From assembly GCA_044866695.1 (NCBI GenBank), contig JBIOUF010000174.1:1-55241 (forward strand): DNA of 55,241 nucleotides. The letters are read 5' to 3'. Both the position numbers and the translations under genes were made by a program. Positions 17,903-26,228 of the stretch are shown piece after piece (position 1 is the first letter of the stretch; every line of letters starts with the position of its first letter). The notes beneath the pieces are model-generated. The model searched no databases. It saw only the letters and a program-made list of their open reading frames with translations, and was not told the DNA's origin. The stretch comes from JBIOUF01 sp044866695 (GTDB lineage Bacteria; Actinomycetota; Actinomycetes; Propionibacteriales; Nocardioidaceae).

Positions 17903-18818
17903 GGATCACCTCCAGAGCGTGCGCCAGGTCGGCGGGGTAGGGCGACTCGTACTCGACGTACTCTCCCGTGTCGGGGTGCTCGAACCCGAGCCGCGTCGCG
18001 TGCAGCCACTGGCGGGTCAGGCCGACCCGGTGCGCCAGCGCCGGGTCCCCGCCGTAGAACGGGTCGCCGACGCAGGGGTGGCGGACCGCAGCCATGTGCA
18101 CCCGGATCTGGTGCGTGCGGCCGGTCTCGAGACGCACCTCCAGCAGGCTGGCGAACCGGTGCGCCTCCAGCGTGTCGTAGTGGGTGACGCTGTGTTTGCC
18201 GTCCGCGCGCACGGTGAACTTGTGGTCGTGCTTGGGAGCGCGGGCGATGGGGGCGTCGATGGTGCCGCGCAGCGGGTCGGGGTGGCCTTGGACCAGGGCG
18301 TGGTAGGTCTTGTCGACGGCCCGGCTGCGGAACGCCTGCTTCAGCCGGGAGTAGGCGTGCTCCGACTTGGCGATCACCATGACTCCCGAGGTGCCGACGT
18401 CGAGCCGCTGGACGATGCCCTGGCGCTCCGGCGCGCCGCCGGTGGCGATCCGGAACCCCGCCGCGGCCAGGTGACCGACGACGGTCGGCCCCCGCCAGCC
18501 GGGGCTCGCGTGCACCGCGACTCCGACCGGCTTGTCGACCACCACCACCGCGTCGTCGTCGTGGACGATCTCGATGCCCTCGACCCGCTGCGGCACCACG
18601 GCCACCGGGCCGGCGGGCTCGGGCAGCAGCACGTCGAGGAGGGCACCGGGCACCACCCGCTCGGACTTGGCGACCGCCTCCCCGTCCACGGTGACCTGTC
18701 CGGCGCCGACCAGCTCCGCGGCCCGAGTGCGGGAGAGGCCGAACAGGCGGGCCAGCGCGGTGTCGAGCCGCTCCCCCGCCAGGCCTTCGGGCACCAGCAG
18801 GGTACGCCGGTCGCTCAC
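17889..18818 (-). CDS. RluD/RluA-family 23S rRNA (or tRNA) pseudouridine synthase
   Basis: 309-residue enzyme isomerising specific uridines in structured RNA. An S4 RNA-binding domain (residues ~14-65, RLDTALARLFGLSRTRAAELVGAGQVTVDG) precedes the catalytic domain with the signature QRLDVGTSGVMVIAK, whose Asp is the nucleophile, and the motif RLETGRTHQIRVHMA. The family usually has HRLD; here it is QRLD. The GTG at 18818 overlaps the lspA stop (GTGA). The lspA-rluD pairing is common in bacteria. A longer in-frame extension upstream lies inside lspA and is rejected. Confidence 0.93.
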   Translation of the reverse strand: MSDRRTLLVPEGLAGERLDTALARLFGLSRTRAAELVGAGQVTVDGEAVAKSERVVPGALLDVLLPEPAGPVAVVPQRVEGIEIVHDDDAVVVVDKPVGVAVHASPGWRGPTVVGHLAAAGFRIATGGAPERQGIVQRLDVGTSGVMVIAKSEHAYSRLKQAFRSRAVDKTYHALVQGHPDPLRGTIDAPIARAPKHDHKFTVRADGKHSVTHYDTLEAHRFASLLEVRLETGRTHQIRVHMAAVRHPCVGDPFYGGDPALAHRVGLTRQWLHATRLGFEHPDTGEYVEYESPYPADLAHALEVIRGAH

Positions 18819-19378
18819 CGTTGCTCCGGGCCGGCGTCCGGGCGGTCGCCGCCGACGGTCACCCCGCGCAGCGCCTGCACGATGATGATGGCAGCCGCGA
18901 CGTTGATCGCCATGTCGGCGACGTTGAAGACCGGGAAGTCCGGCAGGCGCAGGAAGTCCACGACGTGGCCGCGCAGGAACCCCGGTGGCCGGAACAGCCG
19001 GTCGGTCAGGTTGCCCAGGACGCCGCCGAGCAGGAAGCCGAGCCCGACCGCCCACAGCGGGCTGGCCAGGCGGCGGGCGGTCCAGAGCACGACCAGGACG
19101 GCGGTGATCGCCACGAAGGTCAGCACGACGGTGTACCCCGTGCCGGTGCTGAACGCCGCACCCGGGTTGAACACCAGGTCGAGCCGGAGGAGCTCGCCCA
19201 CGACCCGCACCGGGGCCCGGTCGGCCAGGGCGTGGACCGCCCAGCTCTTGGTGGCGAGATCGAGCAGGTAGACGGCCAGGGCCACGGAGGCGAAGAGCAC
19301 CAGGCTGCGACGGGTGCGGGGGGCCTGCGGGTCGCGTTCGGTCAGCGACGCTCCTCGCGCTGCTTGCATGACAGGCAC
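18815..19378 (-). CDS. lspA: Lipoprotein signal peptidase (signal peptidase II)
   Basis: An inner-membrane aspartyl protease that cleaves signal peptides of diacylglyceryl-modified prolipoproteins. 187 residues with four hydrophobic segments and both catalytic aspartates: GNLTDRLF and FNVADMAIN. FNPGAAFS is also a family mark. The start is uncertain. ATG at 19378 and 19369 lack a good ribosome binding site. A GAGGAG close to the upstream stop would favour a rare CTG at 19345, overlapping the DksA-type stop (CTGA), which gives about 176 residues. It lies between the DksA-type gene and the pseudouridine synthase in one operon. Confidence 0.94.
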   Translation of the reverse strand: MPVMQAARGASLTERDPQAPRTRRSLVLFASVALAVYLLDLATKSWAVHALADRAPVRVVGELLRLDLVFNPGAAFSTGTGYTVVLTFVAITAVLVVLWTARRLASPLWAVGLGFLLGGVLGNLTDRLFRPPGFLRGHVVDFLRLPDFPVFNVADMAINVAAAIIIVQALRGVTVGGDRPDAGPEQR

Positions 19379-20583
19379 AGTGTCGCACGGGGGAAGGCCA
19401 TCAGCCGCATCTTGCCCACCGGCTGCCCACAGCTCTCGCAGACCCCGTAGCTGCCGTCGGCGATGCGCTCCAAGGCGTGCTCGACCTGCGCCAGCATGAG
19501 CCGGGCGTTGTTGGCCAGGCTCATCTCGTGGTCACGCTCGAACGTGGTCGAACCGAGGTCGGCCTGGTCGTTGCCGGCCCCGTCTCCCGCGTCGCGCATC
19601 AGGTCGGCCAGCTCGTGCTCGGCGAGGTCGAGCTCGTCGACCAGCCGGCCGCGTTCGGCGACCAGCTCCTCCCGCACGCCGGCGAGCTCGGCGGCGGTCC
19701 AGGGCTTCTCGTCGGCCTTGACCGCGAGACGGCTGGGGTGGGCGGCGGCCTTGCGCGCCGGTGCCCTCCGGCCCGCCGGAGCCGTCTGCGCAGCCGGCCC
19801 GGCCGCCGGGGCCTTCGTCGCCGGCGTCTTCCGGGCGGGCCTGGTGGCGGCTCGGCCTTCCTCGGGCGGCTTCACCGCCGCGGTGGCCGCGACCTTGGTG
19901 GTCGCCGCCGCGGCGCGGGACCGCTTGGCGGCGACCGGTGCGTCCGGGGTGCCGCCGCCGGCCCCGGTCGTCGTGGCGGGGGTCGTCGTGGCGGGGGCCG
20001 TCGTGGCGGGGGTCCGCTTCGCCGGGGCCCGCTTGGTCGTGGGCGCCGGCGGCGCCTTCTTGGCCGGGCTCCTCTTGGCCGGGCTCCTCTTGGCCGGGCT
20101 CTTCTTGGCCGGGGTCCTCGTGGGCGTGGTGGCCGTGGTCGAGGCGGCCGCGCGCTTGGCGGTGGTGGTCCTCGCGGGGGTGGTCTTCGCCGCCGCGCCG
20201 GTCGCGCCCGGGGTCCTGCTCGGGGCCTTCGTCGCCGGCGCCGCCCTGCCGGCGGCCCTGGGGGCCGAGGCCGGGGCCGGGGCGGCGGCGGTCTTCCTCG
20301 CAGGGGTCTTCTTCGCGGCGGGCTTCTTCGCGGCCGTCTTCGTCGCCGCGGCCTTCCTCGCCGGGGCCTTCTTCGCGGCGGTCTTCTTCGCGGGAGCCTG
20401 CTTCGCGGCCGGACTCGACGCGGCGGTCCGGCTCGCCGCCGGCTGCTTCGCCGGCGCCGGCCTGGAGCCTGCCGAGGGCGCCGCGGGCGACGAGCCGTCC
20501 CCGCGGCCGGTCAGGTTGGCGGCGACCTTCCGGGCCGCCTTCGCGGTGCGGTCGGCCAGACTCCCTGCGGTGGTGCGCGCCAT
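19342..20583 (-). CDS. DksA/TraR-type zinc-finger protein with a long histone-H1-like N-terminal arm
   Basis: 413 residues in two parts. Residues ~35-300 are Lys/Ala/Pro/Thr-rich, with repeats such as KKTAAKKAPARK and SPAKRSPAKR, like eukaryotic histone H1 tails and actinobacterial HupB-type arms. The C-terminal ~110 residues are a DksA/TraR module: a coiled-coil helical pair (ELAGVREELVAERGRLVDELDLAE) and an intact four-cysteine zinc finger, CESC-x17-CLSC. DksA proteins bind the RNA polymerase secondary channel, and the basic arm probably binds DNA or RNA. The ATG at 20583 follows AAAGGAG. Similar shorter DksA-type genes lie beside lspA in related bacteria. A degenerate SOS-like site lies at 20638-20653. 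Confidence 0.87.
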   Translation of the reverse strand: MARTTAGSLADRTAKAARKVAANLTGRGDGSSPAAPSAGSRPAPAKQPAASRTAASSPAAKQAPAKKTAAKKAPARKAAATKTAAKKPAAKKTPARKTAAAPAPASAPRAAGRAAPATKAPSRTPGATGAAAKTTPARTTTAKRAAASTTATTPTRTPAKKSPAKRSPAKRSPAKKAPPAPTTKRAPAKRTPATTAPATTTPATTTGAGGGTPDAPVAAKRSRAAAATTKVAATAAVKPPEEGRAATRPARKTPATKAPAAGPAAQTAPAGRRAPARKAAAHPSRLAVKADEKPWTAAELAGVREELVAERGRLVDELDLAEHELADLMRDAGDGAGNDQADLGSTTFERDHEMSLANNARLMLAQVEHALERIADGSYGVCESCGQPVGKMRLMAFPRATLCLSCKQREERR

Positions 20584-20637
20584 GAACCTCGAGGCTCCTT
20601 TGCACGAGGGCCTGCGTCGCGCGGTCGGCGACGCCGG

Positions 20638-20653
20638 TCGAACAACGCTTCGA
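20638..20653. promoter_or_regulatory. SOS-box-like palindrome with one mismatch, upstream of the DksA-type gene
   Basis: TCGAACAACGCTTCGA differs from TCGAAC-N4-GTTCGA at one position (C for G). It is 55 bp upstream of the DksA-type ATG. A clear -10 for that gene was not found, so the placement relative to the promoter is unknown. Confidence 0.3.
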
Positions 20654-20834
20654 ATCGTGTGGTCCAGCCACACACGTGCGGTGAGGATATGCCGCGACCG
20701 ACCCTGAGACAACCGGCCACGCGGGAGCGCGCGCGGTCCGGCCGACGGGCCCTGGCTGCGGGTGTGGCAGGACGGATACCCGCTGGGAGCGGGCTGGTCG
20801 GTCTGGCACACTGGGCGACGCCGCAAGGCGTGGA

Positions 20835-21060
20835 CGGGACGAGTAGCCGCGAGCACAGCCGACAGCGACCCGGGGACGGTGCGAGCCCGGGGGTGTCGTC
20901 CGCAGCGAAGATCACCCCCGAGCCGCCGGAAGAGCACCCGCCGCACCCAGGCGGGCTGGGTAGAACCGGCTGCGGTGAGGAGAACGAGAGGGTGGGCGCG
21001 CGTCCGCCAAGAGGGGTGGTACCGCGGGGTCCGGCGAGGCCGGCCCTCGTCCCTTCGCGA
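20835..21060 (+). ncRNA. T-box riboswitch of ileS (isoleucine tRNA sensor)
   Basis: The leader contains the invariant T-box TGGTACCGCG (21017-21026), preceded by AAGAGGGG and followed by CCCTCGTCCCTT (about 21045-21055), the standard antiterminator/antisequestrator block. An ATC isoleucine codon sits in the specifier loop (20911-20913, GAAGATCACC), matching the gene it controls. There is no T-run after the last stem, and the ileS start is only 87 bp from the T-box. This favours control of translation rather than termination, as known for actinobacterial ileS T-boxes. The 5' boundary is approximate. The remaining upstream gap (20584-20834) holds the divergent control region for the DksA-type gene. 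Confidence 0.9.
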
Positions 21061-21112
21061 CAGCTGCGTCACCGGTGCCCGCACGGGTGACGCCGGACGT
21101 CAGGACCCCCGC

Positions 21113-24100
21113 GTGAGCCCGTACCAGCCCGTTTCCCCCCAGGTCGACCTCCCCGCGCTCGAGCGCGAGGTCCTGCGGCTCTGGCGCGAGCGCGACACGT
21201 TCGCGAGGTCCCTGGCCGCCACCGAGGACGGCCCGCCGTGGACCTTCTACGAGGGGCCGCCCACAGCGAACGGCGTGCCGGGCACCCACCACGTCGAGGC
21301 CCGGGTCTTCAAGGACGTGTTCCCACGGTTCCGGACCATGCAGGGCTACCACGTCGAGCGCAAGGCCGGCTGGGACTGCCACGGCCTGCCGGTGGAGCTG
21401 GCGGTGGAGAAGGAGCTCGGCTTCTCCGGCAAGCCGGACATCGAGGCCTACGGCGTCGCCGCGTTCAACGCCCGGTGTCGCGAGTCGGTGCTCCGCCACG
21501 TCGACGCGTTCGAGGCGATGACCGAGCGCATGGGCTACTGGGTGGACATGGCCCATGCCTACGAGACCATGGCGCCGCAGTACGTCGAGTCGGTGTGGTG
21601 GGCGCTGCAGCAGATCCACCGCAAGGGCCTGCTGGTCGAGGACCACCGGGTGACGCCGTACTGCCCCCGCTGCGGCACCGGGCTCTCCGACCACGAGGTG
21701 GCCCAGGGCTACGAGACGGTCACCGACCCCAGCGTGTACGTCCGGCTGCCGCTCACCTCCGGACCGCATGCCGGCCGGGCCGCCCTGCTGGTGTGGACGA
21801 CCACGCCGTGGACGCTGGTCGCCAACACGGCGGTGGCGGTGCATCCCGGCGTGGAGTACGTCGTCGCGACCGACGGCGCCGAGAGCCTCGTGGTGGCCGC
21901 GCCGCTCGTGGAGGCGACCCTGGGCGACCGATGGCAGGTCGTGGACCGGATGGCCGGGACGGCCCTGGAGCGGTGGACCTACCAGCCCCCGTTCGAGCTC
22001 GTGGACGTCCCCGCGCCGGCGCACTACGTGGTGCTCGCCGAGTACGTCACGACCGGCGACGGCACCGGGCTGGTGCACCAGGCGCCGGCGTTCGGCGAGG
22101 ACGACCTGCAGGTCGGACGGGCCTACGGCCTGCCGGTGGTCCAGCCGGTCGGGGCCGACGGGAGGTTCGCCGACGACGTGCCGCTGGTCGGCGGGCAGTT
22201 CTTCAAGCACGCCGACACCGACCTGGTCCGCGACCTGGACCGCCGCGGCCTGCTTTTCCGGCACATGCCGTACGAGCACTCCTACCCGCACTGCTGGCGC
22301 TGCCACACCGCGCTGCTCTACTACGCCCAGCCCTCGTGGTACATCCGCACCACCGCGGTCAAGGACGCGCTGCTCGCCGAGAACGAGCGCACCAGCTGGT
22401 ACCCCGCCACCGTGAAGTGGGGCCGGTACGGCGACTGGCTGCGGGGCAACGTCGACTGGGCGCTGTCGCGGCGGCGCTACTGGGGCACGCCGCTGCCGAT
22501 CTGGCGATGCCCGGACGCGCACCAGGTCTGCGTGGGCTCCCTGGCCGAGCTGTCCGAGCTCACCGGCAGCGACCAGTCCGGGCTGGACCCGCATCGTCCC
22601 TACGTCGACGAGGTGGTGTTGGCCTGCCCCGACTGCGGCGCGGAGTCCAGGCGGGTTCCCGACGTCGTCGACGCCTGGTTCGACAGCGGATCGATGCCGT
22701 TCGCCCAGTGGGGCTACCCGCACGTCGCGGGGTCAAGGGAGCGGTTCGAGGCGGCCTTCCCCGCCGACTTCATCTGCGAGGCGATCGACCAGACCCGCGG
22801 CTGGTTCTACACGCTGATGGCGGTGAGCACGCTGGTGTTCGACACCACGTCGTACCGCAACGTCTTGGTCCTGGGCCACATCCTGGCCGAGGACGGCCGG
22901 AAGATGTCGAAGCACCTGGGCAACATCCTCGAGCCGATCCCGCTGATGGACGAGCACGGAGCGGACGCGGTGCGCTGGTTCATGGCCGCGTCGGGGTCCC
23001 CCTGGCTGGCCCGCCGGGTGGGGCACGCCGCGCTGCAGGAGATCGTCCGCAAGGTGCTGCTCACCTACTGGAACACTGCCGCGTTCCAGGTGCTCTACGG
23101 CCGGACCGCCGGGTGGGCACCCGGCGACCCGGCGCCCGACCTGGCGGACCGGCCCGCGCTGGACCGCTGGGCCCTGTCGGAGGCGCATCGCCTGGCGCGG
23201 GCGGTCACCGAGGCGCTGGAGGGCTTCGACACCCAGCGAGCCGGGACGCTGGTCTCGGCGTACGTCGACGACCTGTCCAACTGGTACGTGCGCCGCTCCC
23301 GCCGCCGGTTCTGGGACGGAGACCCGGCCGCGCTGGCCACGCTGCACGAGTGCCTGTACGTCGTGACCCTGCTGCTCGCCCCCCTGGTCCCGTTCGTCAC
23401 CGAGCGGGTCTGGCAGGACCTGTTCGCCGCCACCTCGGGCGAGCTCCCGGACTCGGTGCACCTGGCCGCCTGGCCCGACGTCGACGGCAGCCTCGTCGAC
23501 GACGACCTGGCGGACCGGATGGCGCTGGCGCGCCGCATCGTGGAGCTCGGTCGCGCCGCCCGCGCCGAGGCGAGGACCCGCACCCGGCAGCCGCTGGCCC
23601 GGGCGCTGGTGCCGACCCGAGCGTGGCAGCGGCTCGGCGAGGAGCTGCGCGCCGAGGTCACCCAGGAGCTCAACGTGGAACGGCTGGAGCCGCTCTCGTC
23701 GGCCGGCGAGCTGGTCGACCACAGCGCCAAGGGCAGCTTCCGAGCCCTGGGCCGGCGGTTCGGCAGGCGGACGCCGCACGTGGCCGCCGCGATCGCGGCC
23801 ACCGACGCCGCTGCGCTCGCGGCCTCGCTCGCCGGCTCCGGGCGCGCCGAGGTGGTCGTGGACGGCGAGCCGGTCGAGGTCACCGCCGACGAGGTGATCC
23901 TCTCCGAGCGTCCCCGGGAGGGCTGGTCGGTGGTCAACGAGCAGGGCGAGACCGTCGCGCTGGACCTGAGGCTGACCCCCGAGCTGGTCCGGGCCGGCCT
24001 GGCCCGCGAGGTGGTCCGGCTGGTCCAGGAGACCCGCAAGGGCAGCGGCCTGGAGATCACCGACCGGATCCGGCTCGTGTGGCGGGCCGAACGCGAGCTC

Positions 24101-24247
24101 GCCGAGGCGCTGCGGACCCATGCCGACGCGGTCGCCGCCGACGTGCTCGCCGCCGAGATGGTCGAGGGCTCCCCGGCCGACGAGCAGCTCGCGACCGTGG
24201 TCGAGGACGCCGAGCTGGGCCTGTCCTTCGCGGTCAGCCGGGTCTGA
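21113..24247 (+). CDS. ileS: Isoleucine--tRNA ligase
   Basis: Attaches isoleucine to tRNA-Ile and edits misactivated valine. At 1044 residues it has the large-type IleS layout: HIGH-equivalent PTANGVPGTHH near residue 45, a CP1 editing domain (LLVWTTTPWTLVANTAVAV), KMSKS-equivalent DGRKMSKHLGN near residue 600, and the anticodon-binding C-terminal domains. The GTG at 21113 is chosen because it follows the T-box, and the protein then begins with the usual YxPVSPQVDLPALEREVL. The long in-frame upstream extension is the riboswitch, not protein. Uncharged tRNA-Ile binding to the leader should raise expression. Confidence 0.97.
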   Translation: MSPYQPVSPQVDLPALEREVLRLWRERDTFARSLAATEDGPPWTFYEGPPTANGVPGTHHVEARVFKDVFPRFRTMQGYHVERKAGWDCHGLPVELAVEKELGFSGKPDIEAYGVAAFNARCRESVLRHVDAFEAMTERMGYWVDMAHAYETMAPQYVESVWWALQQIHRKGLLVEDHRVTPYCPRCGTGLSDHEVAQGYETVTDPSVYVRLPLTSGPHAGRAALLVWTTTPWTLVANTAVAVHPGVEYVVATDGAESLVVAAPLVEATLGDRWQVVDRMAGTALERWTYQPPFELVDVPAPAHYVVLAEYVTTGDGTGLVHQAPAFGEDDLQVGRAYGLPVVQPVGADGRFADDVPLVGGQFFKHADTDLVRDLDRRGLLFRHMPYEHSYPHCWRCHTALLYYAQPSWYIRTTAVKDALLAENERTSWYPATVKWGRYGDWLRGNVDWALSRRRYWGTPLPIWRCPDAHQVCVGSLAELSELTGSDQSGLDPHRPYVDEVVLACPDCGAESRRVPDVVDAWFDSGSMPFAQWGYPHVAGSRERFEAAFPADFICEAIDQTRGWFYTLMAVSTLVFDTTSYRNVLVLGHILAEDGRKMSKHLGNILEPIPLMDEHGADAVRWFMAASGSPWLARRVGHAALQEIVRKVLLTYWNTAAFQVLYGRTAGWAPGDPAPDLADRPALDRWALSEAHRLARAVTEALEGFDTQRAGTLVSAYVDDLSNWYVRRSRRRFWDGDPAALATLHECLYVVTLLLAPLVPFVTERVWQDLFAATSGELPDSVHLAAWPDVDGSLVDDDLADRMALARRIVELGRAARAEARTRTRQPLARALVPTRAWQRLGEELRAEVTQELNVERLEPLSSAGELVDHSAKGSFRALGRRFGRRTPHVAAAIAATDAAALAASLAGSGRAEVVVDGEPVEVTADEVILSERPREGWSVVNEQGETVALDLRLTPELVRAGLAREVVRLVQETRKGSGLEITDRIRLVWRAERELAEALRTHADAVAADVLAAEMVEGSPADEQLATVVEDAELGLSFAVSRV

Positions 24248-24252
24248 CCCGG

Positions 24253-24320
24253 CGGTGGTGCGAGCCTGCCAGCCTCGACCCGGGCCGAGCGGGCCAGCCG
24301 TCTCGACGCCAACCACCGTA
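24253..24320. repeat. Decayed member of the CCGGTGGTT hairpin family
   Basis: CGGCGGTGGT near the left and GTCTCGACGCCAACCACCG near the right recall the arms and core of the elements at 7743 and 17114, with an insertion in between. It lies between convergent ileS and divIVA and may still form a terminator stem. Confidence 0.4.
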
Positions 24321-24397
24321 GCCGGCCGGGAGCCCCCACCGCCGCGGCTGCCACCCGGGCCCGCCGCGCCGCCTGGGCGGGCTCGAAACCGACAGGG

Positions 24398-25147
24398 TCA
24401 GGCCTTGGCGTCCACTGCGACGCCGTCGGTTCCGGCGGGCCGGTCGAGGAGGTCGGCGACCCGCGCCTCGTCGGCCGGGCCGGGCTCGTCGTCGTCGGCG
24501 CTGACCCCCCGCTCCAGCGACTCCAGCTGCTGGTGGAAGTAGCTCTTCAGGCGGGCGCGGTACTCGCGCTCGAAGGCGCGGAGACCGTCCACCTCGGCGT
24601 CGAGCCGCTCCTTCTCCTGGTCCAGGCTGCTGAGCAGCTGGCTGCGCCGTTCGGCGGTCTCCTCGTCGAGCATCCGTGCGCGCGTGCGGGCGTCGGTCTC
24701 GACCCGCTCCGCGGCAGCCATCGACTCCGACTCGAGCTCGTCGGCGGTGGACCTCGCCTCGGCCAGGATCCGGTCCGCTTCCGCCCGGGCCTGCGCCTCG
24801 ACCTCGTCGGCGTTGCTGGTCGCCAGCTCCAGCAGCCGGGCCGCTGCGCGCGAGGCCTCGGCCGACGTGGTGACCTGGAGCATCTCGGTCGCGGGCAGGG
24901 TGCCCGGGACGGCGGGCTGCTCGGGGGCCGCGGACACCTCGGCGGGCTGCTCGACGGCGGGGGCGGCCGGGGCCACCGCCACGCCGGACGCGGCCTGCGC
25001 GCGGAGGTTCTCGTTCTCCTTCAGCAGGCGGGCCAGCTCGGTCTCGACCTCGTCGAGGAACTGGTCGACCTCACCCATGTCGTAGCCCTCGCGAAGGCGC
25101 ACCGGGGTGAACCGCTTGTTGCTCACGTCCTCAGGCGTCAGGGGCAT
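24398..25147 (-). CDS. divIVA: DivIVA/Wag31 polar growth and division scaffold
   Basis: A membrane-curvature-sensing coiled-coil protein that marks poles and septa and recruits the cell-wall elongation machinery in actinobacteria. 249 residues: the N-terminal lipid-binding domain (MPLTPEDVSNKRFTPVRLREGYDMGEVDQFLDEVE), a first coiled coil (~30-50), an Ala/Pro/Glu-rich linker (~55-85), then a long coiled coil (~90-210) and an acidic tail. The ATG is preceded by AGGTGAGG. The ~180-bp gap upstream carries a TACCGT (25244-25239) that could be a -10, so it probably has its own promoter besides dcw read-through. Confidence 0.95.
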   Translation of the reverse strand: MPLTPEDVSNKRFTPVRLREGYDMGEVDQFLDEVETELARLLKENENLRAQAASGVAVAPAAPAVEQPAEVSAAPEQPAVPGTLPATEMLQVTTSAEASRAAARLLELATSNADEVEAQARAEADRILAEARSTADELESESMAAAERVETDARTRARMLDEETAERRSQLLSSLDQEKERLDAEVDGLRAFEREYRARLKSYFHQQLESLERGVSADDDEPGPADEARVADLLDRPAGTDGVAVDAKA

Positions 25148-25327
25148 GACCTCACCTTTGCTGCATCGAGACTGGTTGCTTTGGATGTCCTCAGCCGGGG
25201 CCCCGGTGGGGCGCTGACCTGGCGGTCCCGGCTCCTCAACGGTACCCTTTCGCCGCTGCGCCGGGGCCGGTACGAGAGAACTTTGCGCGTCACGGCGCCG
25301 GACCCCGGCGTCAGGTCAGCTGACCGG

Positions 25328-25618
25328 CTAGAAGAACACCGCGCGGTTCAGCGCGCGCAGCAGGTACACCCCGATCAGCACCAGGATGAAGCTGGTGTCG
25401 ATGGCGATGGAGCCCAGCCGCAGGGGTGGCACGAACCGGCGCACGAACCGGATCGGCGGGTCGGTGATGCTGTAGACGACCTCGAGGACCACCAGCACGA
25501 CGCCGGTCGGCGACCAGGACCGGGCGAAGACCTGGACCCAGTCGACGACGAACCGCACGAACAGCAGGAGCAGGAACAGCAGCAGCACCAGGTCGATGAC
25601 CGCGCCGATCGTCTGCAC
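25328..25618 (-). CDS. YggT family membrane protein
   Basis: A 96-residue integral membrane protein with two hydrophobic segments (VIDLVLLLFLLLLFVRFVVDWV and the C-terminal SFILVLIGVYLLRAL) and the YggT signature YSITDPPIRFVRRFVPPLRLGSIAIDTS. YggT proteins sit between sepF and divIVA in actinobacteria and have been linked to osmotic tolerance and division-site membranes. The exact role is open. GTG at 25618 is leaderless-like, with TAGACT seven bases upstream. The gene ends at a GGTCAGCTGACC palindrome (25314-25325). Confidence 0.93.
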   Translation of the reverse strand: MQTIGAVIDLVLLLFLLLLFVRFVVDWVQVFARSWSPTGVVLVVLEVVYSITDPPIRFVRRFVPPLRLGSIAIDTSFILVLIGVYLLRALNRAVFF

Positions 25619-25625
25619 GGGGCGG

Positions 25626-25631
25626 AGTCTA
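25626..25631 (-). promoter_or_regulatory. -10 box, leaderless promoter of yggT
   Basis: On the minus strand TAGACT is followed by seven bases and the GTG at 25618, with no ribosome binding site. It implies an internal promoter near the end of the dcw operon, just after sepF. Confidence 0.5.
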
Positions 25632-25658
25632 ACGAGTACGCGGTTGCGGGCCGGGTGC

Positions 25659-26171
25659 TCAGCTCTGGTTGAAGAAGCCGCCCTCGGCGATCCGCTGCTT
25701 GTCCTCCGCGGCCACCGACACGTCGGGCGGGGAGAGCAGGAACACCTTGTTGGTCACGCGTTCGATGCTGCCCCGGACCGAGAAGACCAGACCGGCGGCG
25801 AAGTCGACCAGGCGCTTGGCGTCGGTGTCGTCCATGTCGGAGAGGTTCATGATCACCGGGATGCCGTCGCGGAAGTTCTCGCCCACCACCCGGGCGTCGT
25901 TGTAGGTGGTGGGATGCAGGGTGGTGATCCGGGACAGCTCGGCGACCACGTGGCCGGAGCCGGGGCTGCCCGCCATCGGGCGCCGCCGGTCCGAGAGGCT
26001 GGCCACCGGCGCGGGACGGGCGGGTGCGCGGTCCGGGTGGCCGGCCGGGCCCATGGGGCCGCCGGCGTCGCGGCGCGGGTCGGCCGGCTGCTCGTCGTCG
26101 TACTCGTCGTAGCGCTCGGTGTCCTCGAGGAGGCCCAGATAGACACCCATCTTGCGCATCGCGCCGCTCAT
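25659..26171 (-). CDS. sepF: Cell division protein SepF
   Basis: Membrane anchor for the FtsZ ring in bacteria lacking FtsA. 170 residues: an N-terminal amphipathic membrane-targeting segment (MSGAMRKMGVYLGLLED), an acidic and Pro/Gly-rich linker (~20-75), then the SepF/YlmF domain (TTLHPTTYNDARVVGENFRDGIPVIMNLSDMDDTDAKRLVDFAAGL). No ftsA is seen in the cluster, consistent with SepF being the FtsZ tether. It lies 57 bp after yggS and 40 bp before yggT. Confidence 0.96.
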   Translation of the reverse strand: MSGAMRKMGVYLGLLEDTERYDEYDDEQPADPRRDAGGPMGPAGHPDRAPARPAPVASLSDRRRPMAGSPGSGHVVAELSRITTLHPTTYNDARVVGENFRDGIPVIMNLSDMDDTDAKRLVDFAAGLVFSVRGSIERVTNKVFLLSPPDVSVAAEDKQRIAEGGFFNQS

Positions 26172-26228
26172 GAGCTCTCGCTTTCCGCACTCTCAGGCCC
26201 GCCGGGGAGCCTTCGGACCTGCCCGACA

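Noticed and set aside
19463..20707. Plus-strand hydrophobic Ala/Gly/Val-rich frame opposite the DksA-type gene
   Set aside because: It is the antisense reading of the Lys/Ala repeat arm. It lacks a ribosome site and any family feature.
20762..21112. IleS with a 117-residue N-terminal extension
   Set aside because: The stretch is the T-box riboswitch, including its T-box sequence and specifier codon; translation must start after it.
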